Below, piece by piece: positions 1 to 9,649 of a stretch of 64,000 bases of DNA. The notes under the pieces are model-generated. The model had not been told where the DNA came from. It saw only the letters and a list, made by a program, of their open reading frames with translations, and did not search any database. This stretch comes from Fuscibacter oryzae. GTDB taxonomy: Bacteria; Pseudomonadota; Alphaproteobacteria; Rhodobacterales; Rhodobacteraceae. The translations under genes were made by a program, and so were the position numbers. The DNA is taken from positions 310,001 to 374,000 of the forward strand of contig NZ_JAESVP010000003.1 in assembly GCF_016765795.1 (NCBI RefSeq), given 5' to 3'. Within the stretch, counting starts at the first letter, position 1. Every line of letters starts with the position of its first letter.

Positions 1-68
1 AGCCGAACCTGCATTTCCGTCATTTGCCGCCCTTTCGCTGTGCCCGTCCCGGCGCTAGTGTTGCGCCC

Positions 69-1391
69 ATGTCCTTGCGCCTCAAGCCCCTTTTGCCACA
101 TGGCCTGTTTGGCCGGGCCGCGTTGATCCTGATCCTGCCGGTGGTGGTGATCCAGTTGATCGTCGCCACCATCTTCATTCAACGCCATTTCGAAGGCGTG
201 ACCCGGCAGATGAGCGACAGCATCGCCATCGAGATGCGCCATCTGCTGGATGAGGTTGCCAAGGAGCCTGACCTTGGGGCAGCGCAGCACAGCGCAGCCG
301 AAATCGGGGGTGCGTTGGAGTTGCAGGTGGCCTTGCCGGGCAGCACCATTCCCGCCGCTGACAGCCGGGAATACTGGGATTGGTCGGGCCGGGTGGTGAT
401 TGATACGCTGCGCAACCGCCTGCCGGAATTGCAGGTGGTTGATCTGATGACCGACAGCCGTGGGGTGCAGGCCTGGTTTTCCACTCCCCATGGCGAGATG
501 GAGGTGATGCTGGATCGCCGCCGCGTTTCGGCCTCGAACCCGCATCAGCTTTTGGTGCTGATGATGCTTGCCTCGGCGCTGATGACGGCGGTGGCCTATG
601 TGTTCCTGCGCAACCAGTTGACGCCGATCACCCGGCTGGCGCGCGCAGCAGAGGCGTTTGGCAAGGGGCAGGCGGTGCCTTACCGCCCGCGCGGAGCCAC
701 CGAAGTGCGCGCGGCGGGCAATGCCTTTTTGGACATGCGTGCAAGGATTGAACGGCAGATCGAGACGCGCACCATGATGTTGTCGGGTGTCAGCCATGAC
801 CTGCGCACCCCCCTGACGCGGATGAAGCTGGCGCTGTCGCTGATGCCCGAGGATGAGGATACCGCCGCACTTGGCCGCGATGTGCAGCAGATGGAGCGGA
901 TGGTCGATGAATTTCTGGCCTTTGCCAGGGGCGATGCCATGGAAGAGGCAGCACCCGTCGATCCTGCCGCGCTGTTGCGCGAGGTAGCAAAGGCCGCGTC
1001 GCGCAATGGCCGCGCGGTGGTGGTGGGGGCGCTGGATTGGCCGGGCGGCATGATCCGGCTGCGCGATCATGCGGTGCGGCGGGCCTTGGAAAACCTGATC
1101 GGCAATGCGCAGCGCTATGGCCAGACAATCGAGGTGTCGCTGACCACCAACGACCGCGCCTTGCGGTTCGTGGTGGAAGATGACGGGCCGGGCATTGCCA
1201 GGGATCAGCGGGAAGAGGCGATCCAGCCCTTTCGCCGGCTCGATGCGGCGCGTGACCCCAACAAGGGGGCCGGTGTCGGGCTGGGCCTGTCGATTGCAGC
1301 CGATGTGGCGCGCAGCCATGGCGGGGCGCTGCGGCTGCTCGATTCCGAGCGGCTGGGCGGTTTGCGGGCCGAACTGTCGGTGGCGCGCTAG
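69..1391 (+). CDS. EnvZ-like sensor histidine kinase
   Basis: Membrane sensor kinase of a two-component system, 440 residues; its role would be to autophosphorylate on histidine and pass phosphate to an OmpR-like regulator. An N-terminal membrane helix, a periplasmic segment of about 110 residues and a second helix near residue 165 are followed by a HAMP segment. The H-box is VSHDLRTPLTR with the phospho-acceptor His near residue 243; the N-box ENLIGNAQRYG and the G-boxes EDDGPGIA and GVGLGLSIAADVA follow. I chose the ATG at 69 because the reading frame upstream has no family-like residues. The partner regulator is presumably left of the window. The stop overlaps the convergent ABC ATPase stop by three bases (1389-1391 against 1388-1390). 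The signal it senses is unknown. Confidence 0.9.
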   Translation: MSLRLKPLLPHGLFGRAALILILPVVVIQLIVATIFIQRHFEGVTRQMSDSIAIEMRHLLDEVAKEPDLGAAQHSAAEIGGALELQVALPGSTIPAADSREYWDWSGRVVIDTLRNRLPELQVVDLMTDSRGVQAWFSTPHGEMEVMLDRRRVSASNPHQLLVLMMLASALMTAVAYVFLRNQLTPITRLARAAEAFGKGQAVPYRPRGATEVRAAGNAFLDMRARIERQIETRTMMLSGVSHDLRTPLTRMKLALSLMPEDEDTAALGRDVQQMERMVDEFLAFARGDAMEEAAPVDPAALLREVAKAASRNGRAVVVGALDWPGGMIRLRDHAVRRALENLIGNAQRYGQTIEVSLTTNDRALRFVVEDDGPGIARDQREEAIQPFRRLDAARDPNKGAGVGLGLSIAADVARSHGGALRLLDSERLGGLRAELSVAR

Positions 1392-2038
1392 GGGCTGACA
1401 GGCTGGCCGAACAGCGACAGCACCGGGCCGCCCGCTGCCACGGCGTCGCTCTGGTCATGGGTGACAAGGATGACCGGCAGGTTGCGGGTGGCGTCAAAGG
1501 TCGCTTGCCGGATCTGGGCGCGCAAATTTGCATCAAGCCGGGCGAAGGGTTCGTCAAGCAGCAAGGCTTGCGGCTCGGCTAGCAAGGCGCGCAGCAGGGC
1601 GACCCGCGCCCTTTGCCCGCCCGAAAGGGTTGCAGGATCGCGGGCAGCAAAGCCTGACAACCCGGCCGCAGCCAGCCCCTGTTCAATCCGACTGCGGCGC
1701 TGCGCCTTTGAGCCACCGGGTGCCAGACCAAACTGCAAATTCTGCCCGACGGACAGATGCGGAAACAGCATGTCATCCTGAAACAACAGGCCGATCCGGC
1801 GGGCAGCCGTGGGCAGGCCGGTCACCTTCCGCCCGTTCAGCACGATGTGACCCGAGGCGCTGAACCCAGGTGGCAAGGCCCCGATCAGCGCCTGCAACAG
1901 CATCGACTTGCCTGCGCCCGAGGGGGCCATCAGCGTCAAAACCTCACCGGGGCGAATGGTCAGATTCAATTGCGCCAGTACATCTGTACCGCGACGTACG
2001 GTCAGGCTTTCAAGGTGGAGGCCGGTGGGCGCGCTCAT
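1388..2038 (-). CDS. ABC transporter ATP-binding protein, YnjD-like
   Basis: Cytoplasmic ATPase of an importer, 216 residues, a normal length for this subunit. Walker A is APSGAGKS near residue 38, the signature is LSGGQRARVALL, Walker B is ALLLDEPFARLD and the switch His lies in VILVTHDQ. The start codon overlaps the stop of the permease gene as ATGA (2035-2038), so the two are translationally coupled. The neighbouring two-domain permease, solute-binding protein and CDP-alcohol phosphatidyltransferase match the ynjBCD-ynjF neighbourhood of enterobacteria, which is why YnjD is preferred over the related thiamine ATPase ThiQ. The substrate is not known. Confidence 0.9.
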   Translation of the reverse strand: MSAPTGLHLESLTVRRGTDVLAQLNLTIRPGEVLTLMAPSGAGKSMLLQALIGALPPGFSASGHIVLNGRKVTGLPTAARRIGLLFQDDMLFPHLSVGQNLQFGLAPGGSKAQRRSRIEQGLAAAGLSGFAARDPATLSGGQRARVALLRALLAEPQALLLDEPFARLDANLRAQIRQATFDATRNLPVILVTHDQSDAVAAGGPVLSLFGQPVSP

Positions 2039-3690
2039 CTGCCGCGCTCGGCCAACATGGCGCGGCGGTTGGCAAAGACCTGCCGTGGCACGGCCAGCGC
2101 CAGCGCGAAAGCCACCGCAGGCAGCGCCAGTTGAGCTACGGCAAAAACCCCGATCAAACGCCGGTTGCCGCCCGAAGACAGGGCCACCGCCTCGACGGTC
2201 AGCGTGCCGACGCGGCCACCGCCCACCATCAGCGTGGGAAGGTATTGCCCGGCAGAAACGGCAATCCCCAAGGCCGCCGCCGTCAGCACCGGCCCCAGCA
2301 GCATCGGCAGTCGCAAATGCCAAAAGATGCGCGTCTGCCCTGCGCCCAGTGTGGCAGCGGCCACCCCGAGGCGGGAATCCCACCCGCGATAGGCTGGGGC
2401 AAGCGACAAAAACACATAGGGCAGCACAAAGAACAGATGCACCACCATCACGGCAAGCGCTGTGCCCTCGACGCCAAGGTGCAAGGCGATCACCTGCACC
2501 CCCGGCATGACCGCGATCTGGGGCAGTAGCAGCGGCAGATACAGCGCGCGTTCGGCCCACCGGTCTGGCACCAGCCCGTGGCTTTGCTCGAACTGAAGGC
2601 TGGCGATCACCAGTCCCAGTGCCAGCCCCGTGGCACCAAAGGCAATCACAGCGGTCAGCCACAGGCTGTGGCCCAAGGCGGGCAGCGCGCGCGCCCATGT
2701 CTGCAAGGTCAGCGATTGCGGCAGGTCGGCTGGAAAGCGCCACTCTGCCGCGACCGACCACAGCCCCAGCCCGGCCAAGGACAGAGCCAGCAGGCCCGCC
2801 AGCCCGAAGCCAAGGCCCATCGCGGCCAGACGGGCCGGGGCATCGGCCCAGACCGCCCGCCGCCCGCGCCCGATATGGTACCGTAATCCGGCGCGGCCCG
2901 CCCCCTCTGCCACCCGCCACAGCCCCATCGCCGCCAGCACCAGCGCCAGTTGCACGATTGCCGCCGCCGAGGCGACGGGCAGGTGGCGCAGGCCCGCATC
3001 TGTCAACCAACCGGCGATCTGGGCCGACAGGGTCGGTGGCAGGCCGGGGCCAAGGATCATCGCCATTTCCACCGTGGTCATGCCATAGGCCAGAACCGCC
3101 ATCACCGGCAGGCGCAGCCGGGCATAAAGCGGCGGCCAGACCCCCACGGCAAAGGCCGACAACCGGCCATGGCCCAGGGCCGCCCCCAGCACCAGCCGCT
3201 GGGCGGGCGCGCAGGCGGGCAGGGCAGCCAGCGCCATCAACAGCAGAAACGGCATCTCTTTGGCAACAAGCCCTAATGTCAGCGCCAGCCCCATCGGGTC
3301 GTGCAGCGTCAACAGATCTGGCGGCTGCTGCCAGTCGGTGGCCCAAGGCGACAACAGGCGCGCGATCCAGCCCGATGGCGCCAGAAGAAAGGCCAGCCCC
3401 AGCGCCGCTGCCGCATGGGGCACGGCCAGCAGCGGCGACAGCATACGCCGCAAGGGGGCAAAGGCGGGGCGGTCGTGCAGCATTGCCACGATCAGCCCGG
3501 TCAGCAACAGCGACAGCGCGGTTGCGCCCATCCCTGTTCCCACCGACAACGCCACCGCCCGAGGCAGGCCGGGCCAGCCCGCCAGCTCGGCAAATCCGCC
3601 CGAAAAGGCCGGAACAAATCCCACCACCAACCCACCAAGCATCGGCAGGGTGAACAGCGCCAGACCCAGCCGGGGCAGGGCTTTGATCAT
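2035..3690 (-). CDS. ABC transporter permease, YnjC-like, two fused halves
   Basis: Inner-membrane permease of 551 residues, about twice the length of a single permease, with two homologous halves of roughly six helices each (helices are plain in residues 1-260 and again from about 290 to the end). This is the arrangement of YnjC and of iron- and thiamine-type permeases that work as one polypeptide. It lies between the solute-binding protein gene (28 bases upstream) and the ATPase gene (ATGA overlap downstream), so the three form one importer operon transcribed on the minus strand. The transported compound cannot be read from the sequence. Confidence 0.9.
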   Translation of the reverse strand: MIKALPRLGLALFTLPMLGGLVVGFVPAFSGGFAELAGWPGLPRAVALSVGTGMGATALSLLLTGLIVAMLHDRPAFAPLRRMLSPLLAVPHAAAALGLAFLLAPSGWIARLLSPWATDWQQPPDLLTLHDPMGLALTLGLVAKEMPFLLLMALAALPACAPAQRLVLGAALGHGRLSAFAVGVWPPLYARLRLPVMAVLAYGMTTVEMAMILGPGLPPTLSAQIAGWLTDAGLRHLPVASAAAIVQLALVLAAMGLWRVAEGAGRAGLRYHIGRGRRAVWADAPARLAAMGLGFGLAGLLALSLAGLGLWSVAAEWRFPADLPQSLTLQTWARALPALGHSLWLTAVIAFGATGLALGLVIASLQFEQSHGLVPDRWAERALYLPLLLPQIAVMPGVQVIALHLGVEGTALAVMVVHLFFVLPYVFLSLAPAYRGWDSRLGVAAATLGAGQTRIFWHLRLPMLLGPVLTAAALGIAVSAGQYLPTLMVGGGRVGTLTVEAVALSSGGNRRLIGVFAVAQLALPAVAFALALAVPRQVFANRRAMLAERGR

Positions 3691-3718
3691 CTGTTCCCCC
3701 GCCCGGCCAATCGGCAGA

Positions 3719-4942
3719 TCATTTGGTCACGCCATAACGTGTCAGCCAATCCTCGCCGATTTTCACCATCCAGCTTGCATGAGGCTCCAGCAGGGCTGGC
3801 CCCAGGTCTTGCGGCGACAGGGTTGCAACGCCAAGATCAAGGCCGGCAAAGGCGTTACGGTCCTCTTCGGGCAAGGCGGCAAGGTTCAGCACGGTCTGAA
3901 AACCCAGGATGTTGGGGTCTTGCGCGCGGGCCTGAATTTCGGGCTGCAACAGAAGGTTTGCCACCACCTGCGCCGCTGCACTGTGGCTGGCATTGAACGG
4001 GATCGCCACGAAAGAGGCATTGCCGATGGTGCCGCCCCGCAGAACAAACGTGCGCACCGTTGCGGGCAGGTTTCCGTTAGCGATTTCCGCGCTGGCACGA
4101 CCGGGGTTGAACGACAGGGAAATGTCGATCTCGGCATCGGCAAGCAACTGGGCAAGGGCGGGTTCATTCTGGGGAAAGGCGCGCCCCGCGCGCCACAGCG
4201 CCGGGTGGATACGGTCCAGAAACGCCCAAAGCGGCGCGGTGTCTTGCGCATAGGTGTCTCCCGCTGGCTGTTGCAGGCGGGCAGGGTCGGGCATTACCCC
4301 GTAAAGCACCTGTTTAAGGAACGTCAGCCCCAGATAATCGGGCGGCTGCGGATAGGTGAACCGGCCCGGGTTGGCCAGAATCCAGTCCGCAAGTGCCGCC
4401 AGTGTGGCGGGGGGCACGGGCAGGCGGGCGGTATCATGTTCAAACACCAGTTGCGCCATGGCCCAGGGGGATTCGTACCCTTCTGTGGGCAAGGTGAAAT
4501 CGGTCACAACGGCGGGTTTGCCTGCCACATCGACCAAGGGCCAGTTCGGCAGGCCTTCGGCAAAGGGGCCGAACAGAAGGCCCTTTTCCTTCATCGCGGC
4601 GAAATTCTCGCCGTTGATCCAGATCAGGTCCACCGCGCCATCCTCGGTCTTGCCCGCCTGCTGTTCGGCCAGCACGCGCGCGACGGCATCGGCGGTCGAG
4701 GCCAGTTTGACATGTTCGATGCTGATGCCGTGGCGCATTTCGGCCTCAGCCCCCAGCCAGGCAATGAAGTCGTTGATCTTGGGGTCGCCCCCCCAAGCGT
4801 GCCACCACACTGTCTGATCGCGGCCCGCATCCAGCACCGCCTGCCAGTCTGCCTGCACCTCGGCGGCCCGCGCCAGCCGGGGATGCAGCGCGACAGCGGT
4901 CGCGGCAAGGCCGATCTGGCCCAAGTGGCGGCGGGTGATCAT
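3719..4942 (-). CDS. ABC transporter substrate-binding protein, YnjB-like
   Basis: Periplasmic solute-binding protein, 407 residues. The N-terminus MITRRHLGQIGLAATAVAL carries a twin-arginine-like RRH motif and a hydrophobic core, with probable cleavage after ARAAE. The mature part begins with VWWHAWGGDPKINDFIAWL, typical of YnjB-like proteins. I chose the ATG at 4942: a longer frame runs up to 5050 but lacks a signal-like start. It is the first gene of the binding-protein, permease, ATPase operon and is divergent from the CDP-alcohol phosphatidyltransferase gene, with 93 bases between them that must hold both promoters. Confidence 0.88.
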   Translation of the reverse strand: MITRRHLGQIGLAATAVALHPRLARAAEVQADWQAVLDAGRDQTVWWHAWGGDPKINDFIAWLGAEAEMRHGISIEHVKLASTADAVARVLAEQQAGKTEDGAVDLIWINGENFAAMKEKGLLFGPFAEGLPNWPLVDVAGKPAVVTDFTLPTEGYESPWAMAQLVFEHDTARLPVPPATLAALADWILANPGRFTYPQPPDYLGLTFLKQVLYGVMPDPARLQQPAGDTYAQDTAPLWAFLDRIHPALWRAGRAFPQNEPALAQLLADAEIDISLSFNPGRASAEIANGNLPATVRTFVLRGGTIGNASFVAIPFNASHSAAAQVVANLLLQPEIQARAQDPNILGFQTVLNLAALPEEDRNAFAGLDLGVATLSPQDLGPALLEPHASWMVKIGEDWLTRYGVTK

Positions 4943-5035
4943 GGTCGGTCCTTTCCCTGTCGGTTCCAGAGGGATACGAACAGCCATGCCACAGGGCAAC
5001 CCATTCCGGGCCACCCGACGCAATCGTGAGGCACC

Positions 5036-5650
5036 ATGCTGGACAGCCATCTGCGCCCCTTGATCGACCCGATGCTGAACCGGGCGGGCAAGGTTTTGTC
5101 AGGGGTGGGCGTTACGGCCAACAGCGTCACCCTTGCCGGGCTTGGTCTTGGGCTGGCGGCGGCGGCGATGCTGGCCTTTGGCTTGCCGGGGGGGCTGGCG
5201 CTGCTGCCGCTGCTGCTGGGCCGGGTGCTGGATGGGCTGGACGGGGCTGTGGCACGGGTGACAGGGCGGACGGATTTCGGCGGCTATCTGGATATCACCT
5301 GCGATTTCGCCTTTTACGGCGCGATCCCTCTGGCCTTTGCGCTGCGCGATCCGGGCAATGCGGTGGTGGCGGCGTTTCTGCTGGCGACGTTCTATCTGAA
5401 CGGGGCGAGTTTTCTGGGCTTTGCCATCATGGCCGAAAAACGCGGCATCACGACCACGGTGCAGGGGCAAAAGTCACTGTATTATTCGGCGGGGTTGTTA
5501 GAGGGGGCCGAGACGATCCTTTTCTTCGTTGCCCTTTGCCTGTGGCCCGATGCGTTCCGCCCCATGGCGCTGGTGTTCGGGGCGCTGTGTCTGGTGACCA
5601 CGGGTGCGCGTGTGATGCTGGCGCGACGGATTTTTGGGGTGGATGGCTAA
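5036..5650 (+). CDS. CDP-alcohol phosphatidyltransferase family protein, YnjF-like
   Basis: Integral membrane enzyme of 204 residues that would transfer a phosphatidyl group from CDP-diacylglycerol to an alcohol. The family signature DGx2ARx8Gx3Dx3D is visible from DGLDGAVAR through GGYLDITCD (residues about 67-90), with hydrophobic helices around it. The acceptor alcohol is unknown. In E. coli, ynjF lies next to ynjBCD; here the gene is divergent from the same transporter, so the association is kept although the strand differs. A strong stem-loop terminator follows at 5659-5685. Confidence 0.88.
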   Translation: MLDSHLRPLIDPMLNRAGKVLSGVGVTANSVTLAGLGLGLAAAAMLAFGLPGGLALLPLLLGRVLDGLDGAVARVTGRTDFGGYLDITCDFAFYGAIPLAFALRDPGNAVVAAFLLATFYLNGASFLGFAIMAEKRGITTTVQGQKSLYYSAGLLEGAETILFFVALCLWPDAFRPMALVFGALCLVTTGARVMLARRIFGVDG

Positions 5651-5658
5651 AATGGAAA

Positions 5659-5685
5659 AAGGGTGCGTGAAACCCACGCACCCTT
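5659..5685. terminator. Bidirectional stem-loop terminator
   Basis: Perfect 9-bp stem gggtgcgtg / cacgcaccc (5661-5669 and 5675-5683), extended by A-T pairs, between two convergent genes (the YnjF-like gene and tkt). It probably ends both transcripts. Confidence 0.75.
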
Positions 5686-5715
5686 CCCATGATTTCAAGG
5701 AATTGCGCCTGAACC

Positions 5716-7731
5716 TTACAGCATCGCCTTAACGGCGGCAACGGTGGCCTCTGCCGTGATGCCGAACTCTTTATACAGCCGGTCATAGGGGGCCGAGGCA
5801 CCGAATGAGGACATGCCGATGAAGGCAGCCTTGCCGTCCTTGCCCCGCTCGCCCAACAGCCAGCGGTCCCAGCCCTGACGCACGCCCGCCTCGATGCCCA
5901 CGCGCACCGGGCCTGCGGGCAGCACCTTTTTGCGGTAAGCCTCGTCCTGCTGGGCGAACAGCTCCATCGACGGCATCGACACAACGCGGGTGCCGATGGC
6001 TTCCGCCTCCAGCAGATCACGCGCCTTCATTGCAATCTCGATTTCCGAGCCCGTGGCGATCAGGATGACCTGACGCTTGGCGGTGGCATCGACCAGCACA
6101 TAGGCACCCTTGGCGACCATGTTCTGGTTGGTGTGCTTGGTCCGCACCGGCATCAGGTTCTGGCGCGACAGGGCCATGACCGAAGGCGTCTTGGTCTGGC
6201 TAAGTGCCACTTCCCAAGCCTCGGCCACCTCGACCAGATCGGCGGGGCGCAGCACCAGAGTGTTCGGCGTGGCGCGCGAAATGGCCAGATGTTCGACCGG
6301 CTGGTGGGTCGGGCCGTCTTCGCCCAGACCGATGGAATCGTGGGTCATCACATAGACCACCGGCAGGCCCATCAGCGCCGAGAGGCGCATCGACGGGCGG
6401 GCGTAATCGGTAAAGGCCATGAAGGTGCCGGAATAGGGCCGCACGCCGCCATGCAGCGCCAGACCGTTCATCGCGGCGGCCATGCCATGTTCGCGGATGC
6501 CCCAATACATGTAGCGGCCCTTGCGATCCTCGACCCCAAAGGTGCCAAGATCGGCGGTTTTGGTATTGTTGGAACCGGTCAGGTCGGCAGACCCGGCAAA
6601 GGTTTCGGGCATGACCGGGTTCACCGCCGCCAGCACCTTTTCCGAGGCCGAGCGGGTGGCGAGTTTCGCCGGTGCCTCTGCCGCCGCCTTCTTCACACCG
6701 CGAATGGCCGCCGCCAGCTTGGCGGGCGCTTCGGTGGCAAAGACGCGGGTCAGTTCGGCCTGCTTGGCTGCCGACAGGGCGGCAACGCGGGTGTTCCATT
6801 CGGCGCGGGCGGCGGCGCCACGGGCCCCGAAACCTTCCCAGGCCTTTTTCACATCGGCGGGCACTTCGAATGGGCCGGCGGTCCAGCCATAAGCCTCTTT
6901 CGCGGCGGCCATCTGGGCCTTGTCGGTCAAGGCACCATGGCCTTTCGAGGTGTCCTGCGCGGCATGACCAAAGGCGATATGCGTGGCGCAAGCGATCATC
7001 GCCGGACGGGGCGATTTTTTCGCCGCCGTGATGGCACGGTCGATGTCTTCGGGGTCGTGGCCGTCACATTCAAACACATCCCAACCACTGGCGGCAAAGC
7101 GCGCCTTCTGGTCGGTCACGTCCGACAGGGAAACCTTGCCGTCAATGGTGATGCCGTTGTTGTCCCACAGCACGATCAGGCGCGACAGCTGCTGCTTGCC
7201 CGCGATCCCCAGCGCCTCTTGGCTGACACCTTCCATCAGGCAGCCATCACCGGCGATGACATAGGTGTAATGGTCCTGCACCTTGGCACCCCAGACTGCG
7301 CGCAGATGCTCTTCGGCCATGGCGAAACCGACCGAATTGGCAATGCCCTGACCCAAGGGGCCGGTGGTGGTTTCCACGCCCGCCACATGGCCATATTCCG
7401 GGTGACCGGCGGTGATGGCGCCCCATTGGCGGAAATTCTTGATCTGATCCAGCGTCACATCGGCATAGCCGGTCAGATACATCAGCGAATAAATCAGCAT
7501 CGAGCCGTGGCCCGCCGACAGGATGAACCTGTCCCGGTCGGGCCAGCGCGGTGCCTTGGGATCGAACTTCAGGTGCTTTTCAAACAGCACCGTCGCCACA
7601 TCGGCCATGCCCATCGGCATGCCGGAATGGCCAGAGTTTGCGGCGGCAACCGCATCCAGCGTCAGGGTGCGGATGGCGGCAGCGCGCATCCAGTGGTCGG
7701 GGTGCTTGGCGCGAAGCGTTGCGATGTCCAT
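5716..7731 (-). CDS. tkt: Transketolase
   Basis: Thiamine-diphosphate enzyme of the pentose phosphate and Calvin pathways, moving two-carbon units between sugar phosphates in the cytoplasm. At 671 residues it has the usual length. Visible marks are the N-terminal [15 protein letters not shown] with the catalytic-site histidine, the ThDP-binding run [13 protein letters not shown] followed by [10 protein letters not shown], the pyrimidine-domain [13 protein letters not shown], and [15 protein letters not shown]. The start at 7731 ([12 protein letters not shown]) fits the family; the open frame further upstream overlaps the oppositely oriented zapA region. It stands alone, ending at the terminator shared with the YnjF-like gene. 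Confidence 0.97.
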   Translation of the reverse strand: MDIATLRAKHPDHWMRAAAIRTLTLDAVAAANSGHSGMPMGMADVATVLFEKHLKFDPKAPRWPDRDRFILSAGHGSMLIYSLMYLTGYADVTLDQIKNFRQWGAITAGHPEYGHVAGVETTTGPLGQGIANSVGFAMAEEHLRAVWGAKVQDHYTYVIAGDGCLMEGVSQEALGIAGKQQLSRLIVLWDNNGITIDGKVSLSDVTDQKARFAASGWDVFECDGHDPEDIDRAITAAKKSPRPAMIACATHIAFGHAAQDTSKGHGALTDKAQMAAAKEAYGWTAGPFEVPADVKKAWEGFGARGAAARAEWNTRVAALSAAKQAELTRVFATEAPAKLAAAIRGVKKAAAEAPAKLATRSASEKVLAAVNPVMPETFAGSADLTGSNNTKTADLGTFGVEDRKGRYMYWGIREHGMAAAMNGLALHGGVRPYSGTFMAFTDYARPSMRLSALMGLPVVYVMTHDSIGLGEDGPTHQPVEHLAISRATPNTLVLRPADLVEVAEAWEVALSQTKTPSVMALSRQNLMPVRTKHTNQNMVAKGAYVLVDATAKRQVILIATGSEIEIAMKARDLLEAEAIGTRVVSMPSMELFAQQDEAYRKKVLPAGPVRVGIEAGVRQGWDRWLLGERGKDGKAAFIGMSSFGASAPYDRLYKEFGITAEATVAAVKAML

Positions 7732-7923
7732 GGCCGTCTCCTCTGAAAACTGGGTTGCAGGGTGAATAACAGCCATGGCGGCAAGATCAAGCGCGGCCCG
7801 CAACCATTTGGGGCGAAAGGGGCGGCGGGCGGGCAAGCGATGGGCTAAGATCACTCTTGACGGGCCGTTCAGCGATTCGCAGGCTGGCCCGAACCGACGC
7901 CGCAAGAAGAGGGACCACCCCCC

Positions 7924-8292
7924 ATGCAGGACATCACCGAGCTGGAACGCCGGATCAGCGCCGCGCTGGCCCGCATTGGCCAGGGGATCGAGGCGCTGGC
8001 CACGGCAGCGCCCGAACCCGCCACCGGCCCCGTCGATGAAAGCGCCCTGGTCGAGATCGGGCGGCTGAACGACGCGCTCGACGAAGAAAAGATGGCCAAT
8101 GCCCAGTTGAACGAACGGCTGCGCGTGCTGCGCGCCCGCGAGGGCGAGGGCCGTGCCGAGCTGGAGGCCAAGGTGGCCGAACTGGAATCCGAACTGGCCG
8201 CCCTGCGCGCCGAACGTGCCCAAGAGGCTGCCGAGATCGCCGAGATTGTGGCAGCCCTGACCCCCATTGTCGAAGAGACCACCCATGCCTGA
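7924..8292 (+). CDS. Coiled-coil protein next to zapA
   Basis: Small acidic protein of 122 residues. From about residue 45 to 110 it is a continuous coiled coil rich in Ala, Glu, Leu and Arg (for example [18 protein letters not shown]). It has no signal peptide or membrane segment, so it should be cytoplasmic. Its last eight bases overlap the zapA start, so the two are translationally coupled. Given that partner, a role in Z-ring organisation like that of the coiled-coil protein ZapB is a reasonable guess, but this is inference from position and structure, not from recognised homology. Confidence 0.75.
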   Translation: MQDITELERRISAALARIGQGIEALATAAPEPATGPVDESALVEIGRLNDALDEEKMANAQLNERLRVLRAREGEGRAELEAKVAELESELAALRAERAQEAAEIAEIVAALTPIVEETTHA

Positions 8293-8659
8293 TATTGAGA
8301 TCACCATCGGCGGCCGTTCCTTCGCCGTATCCTGCCAGCCGGGCGAGGAGCATTTCCTGCGCGCCGCCGCCAAGGCGCTGGACGGCGAGGCGCAGCCGCT
8401 GATTGCCCAGATGGGCCGCATTCCCGAAGCGCGGATGCTGCTGATGGCGGGGCTGATGCTGGCCGACAAGACGGCGGCAGTGGAAGATGAGAACCGTCAG
8501 CTCAAGGCGCGTCTGGCTGATGTGGATGGACGTCCGGCGGCTGAACCCGTTCGTATCGAGGTGCCGGTCATCCCACCGCAACTGACCGAAACGCTGGCCG
8601 AAATCGCCGCGCGGGCCGAGGCGCTGGCAGCGCGGGTTGAAGAAAAGATCACGGCATGA
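8285..8659 (+). CDS. zapA: Cell division protein ZapA
   Basis: FtsZ-ring-associated protein of 124 residues. The N-terminal strand [20 protein letters not shown] followed by [11 protein letters not shown] and a C-terminal helical coiled coil (residues about 65-120) is the ZapA layout. I chose the ATG at 8285, inside the end of the coiled-coil gene, because a frame beginning 18 bases earlier adds only non-family residues. Its TGA overlaps the ATG of the next gene (8656-8659), so three genes form one transcript ended by the stem-loop at 9000. Confidence 0.85.
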   Translation: MPDIEITIGGRSFAVSCQPGEEHFLRAAAKALDGEAQPLIAQMGRIPEARMLLMAGLMLADKTAAVEDENRQLKARLADVDGRPAAEPVRIEVPVIPPQLTETLAEIAARAEALAARVEEKITA

Positions 8660-8997
8660 GGCTGATCCTTGTGCCCGCCATGGCCATTGGCCTGATGCCC
8701 TTTGCCGCGCAGGCAGAGATTCAGGCTATTTCCGTTCGGTTCGATTGTGAACGCGGGGTCGAACTGCCCGTGACCTTTGTAAACAGCGGCCAAGACAGCG
8801 TTGCGGTCATGCAGATCGAAGGCCACCAGATGACGCTGTATCAAGAGGTTAGCGCCTCTGGTGCCCGCTATGGCTGGCCGTCGGACGGGTCGGCCTATGT
8901 GCTGTGGACCAAGGGAACCGAGGCGACGGTTTATTGGCGCGACGGTGCGGCGAAAACCGAAACTGCCATTCTGTCGGGCTGTGTTCAGGCCGAATAA
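8656..8997 (+). CDS. MliC-like secreted lysozyme-inhibitor domain protein
   Basis: Exported protein of 113 residues with a signal peptide ([20 protein letters not shown]). The mature domain has a cysteine early (FDCERG) and one near the end (LSGCVQ), and the central run ARYGWPSDGSAYVLWTKGTE resembles the conserved loop of the MliC family, which inhibits C-type lysozymes in the periplasm. No lipobox cysteine follows the signal peptide, so it is probably soluble rather than a lipoprotein. It is translationally coupled to zapA (ATGA), which could link envelope protection to division; that link is inference. Confidence 0.75.
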   Translation: MRLILVPAMAIGLMPFAAQAEIQAISVRFDCERGVELPVTFVNSGQDSVAVMQIEGHQMTLYQEVSASGARYGWPSDGSAYVLWTKGTEATVYWRDGAAKTETAILSGCVQAE

Positions 8998-8999
8998 GA

Positions 9000-9023
9000 A
9001 AGGCCCGCCGAAAGGGCGGGCCT
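9000..9023. terminator. Stem-loop terminator
   Basis: Perfect inverted repeat aaggcccgcc-gaaa-gggcgggcctt directly after the MliC-like gene stop and before the convergent grxD stop. It can serve both transcripts. Confidence 0.75.
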
Positions 9024-9044
9024 TGTGAAATCTGGTTTATCGGG

Positions 9045-9404
9045 TCAGGCGTTGGCTTCGCGGATCTTGTCAGCGGCGGCCTTGTCATAGGCCACGCCCT
9101 TCGATTCAAACAGCGCATCGAGTTCGCCCGAAAGGGTCATCTCGGTGACAATATCGCAACCGCCGACGAATTCGCCCTTCACATAAAGCTGCGGGATCGT
9201 GGGCCAGTCGCTGAAATCCTTGATGCCCTGACGAATTTCGGCATCGGCCAGCACGTTCACATCGGCGAATTCGACGCCCATGTAATTCAGCACGCCCGCG
9301 ACGCGGGACGAAAACCCGCATTGCGGCATCATCTTGGTGCCCTTCATGAACAGCACCACGTCGTTCTTTTCGACGGTGTCTTTGATGGTTTCAAGTGCGG
9401 TCAT
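9045..9404 (-). CDS. grxD: Monothiol glutaredoxin, Grx4 family
   Basis: Cytoplasmic monothiol glutaredoxin of 119 residues that binds and delivers 2Fe-2S clusters with glutathione. The active-site CGFS is present in [10 protein letters not shown], with [19 protein letters not shown] carrying the cis-proline and glutathione site. I chose the ATG at 9404, preceded by GGAG; an ATG 12 bases upstream lacks a ribosome site. The gene overlaps the stop of the small gene upstream (9404-9406). Co-transcription with bolA fits the known physical partnership of Grx4 and BolA proteins in iron-sulfur handling. Confidence 0.95.
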   Translation of the reverse strand: MTALETIKDTVEKNDVVLFMKGTKMMPQCGFSSRVAGVLNYMGVEFADVNVLADAEIRQGIKDFSDWPTIPQLYVKGEFVGGCDIVTEMTLSGELDALFESKGVAYDKAAADKIREANA

Positions 9405-9649
9405 TATCGTCTCCATCCGTTGGCCAGCGGCGTGGCCGGATCATTGGCTATGTGGTAGATATGGGGCGGGTCGCAATCAACCCCAAGATAGGTGTTCAGG
9501 CGCGCCTCTAAAACCCTGTGCGGGCGAAGGTGACCCTCAACCTCGGCACGGTGGGCGGCGATTTCGTCAGATGTGCGGTTGCACCCCTGCCATAAATCCC
9601 AAAGCTGCCCGACACCGGAAATGGCATCAAGGGCGCCCAACACATTCAC
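9404..9649 (-). CDS. Small conserved-position hypothetical protein between bolA and grxD
   Basis: Protein of 81 residues with no signal peptide or membrane segment and no domain I recognise. It contains a CDPPHIYHI stretch and several His and Cys residues. It is coupled at both ends: its ATG overlaps the bolA stop (ATGA at 9646-9649) and its stop overlaps the grxD start. That double coupling is the main evidence that it is translated. A role alongside BolA and Grx4 is possible from context only. Confidence 0.6.
   Translation of the reverse strand: MNVLGALDAISGVGQLWDLWQGCNRTSDEIAAHRAEVEGHLRPHRVLEARLNTYLGVDCDPPHIYHIANDPATPLANGWRR

Noticed and set aside
3260-5029. Long plus-strand frame opposite the ABC transporter genes
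   Set aside because: Composition is that of a shadow of the minus-strand genes, which have clear domains.
7130-7143. gtccgacagggaa string similar to the sRNA C seed
   Set aside because: Lies inside the tkt coding region without hairpins or terminator; chance match.
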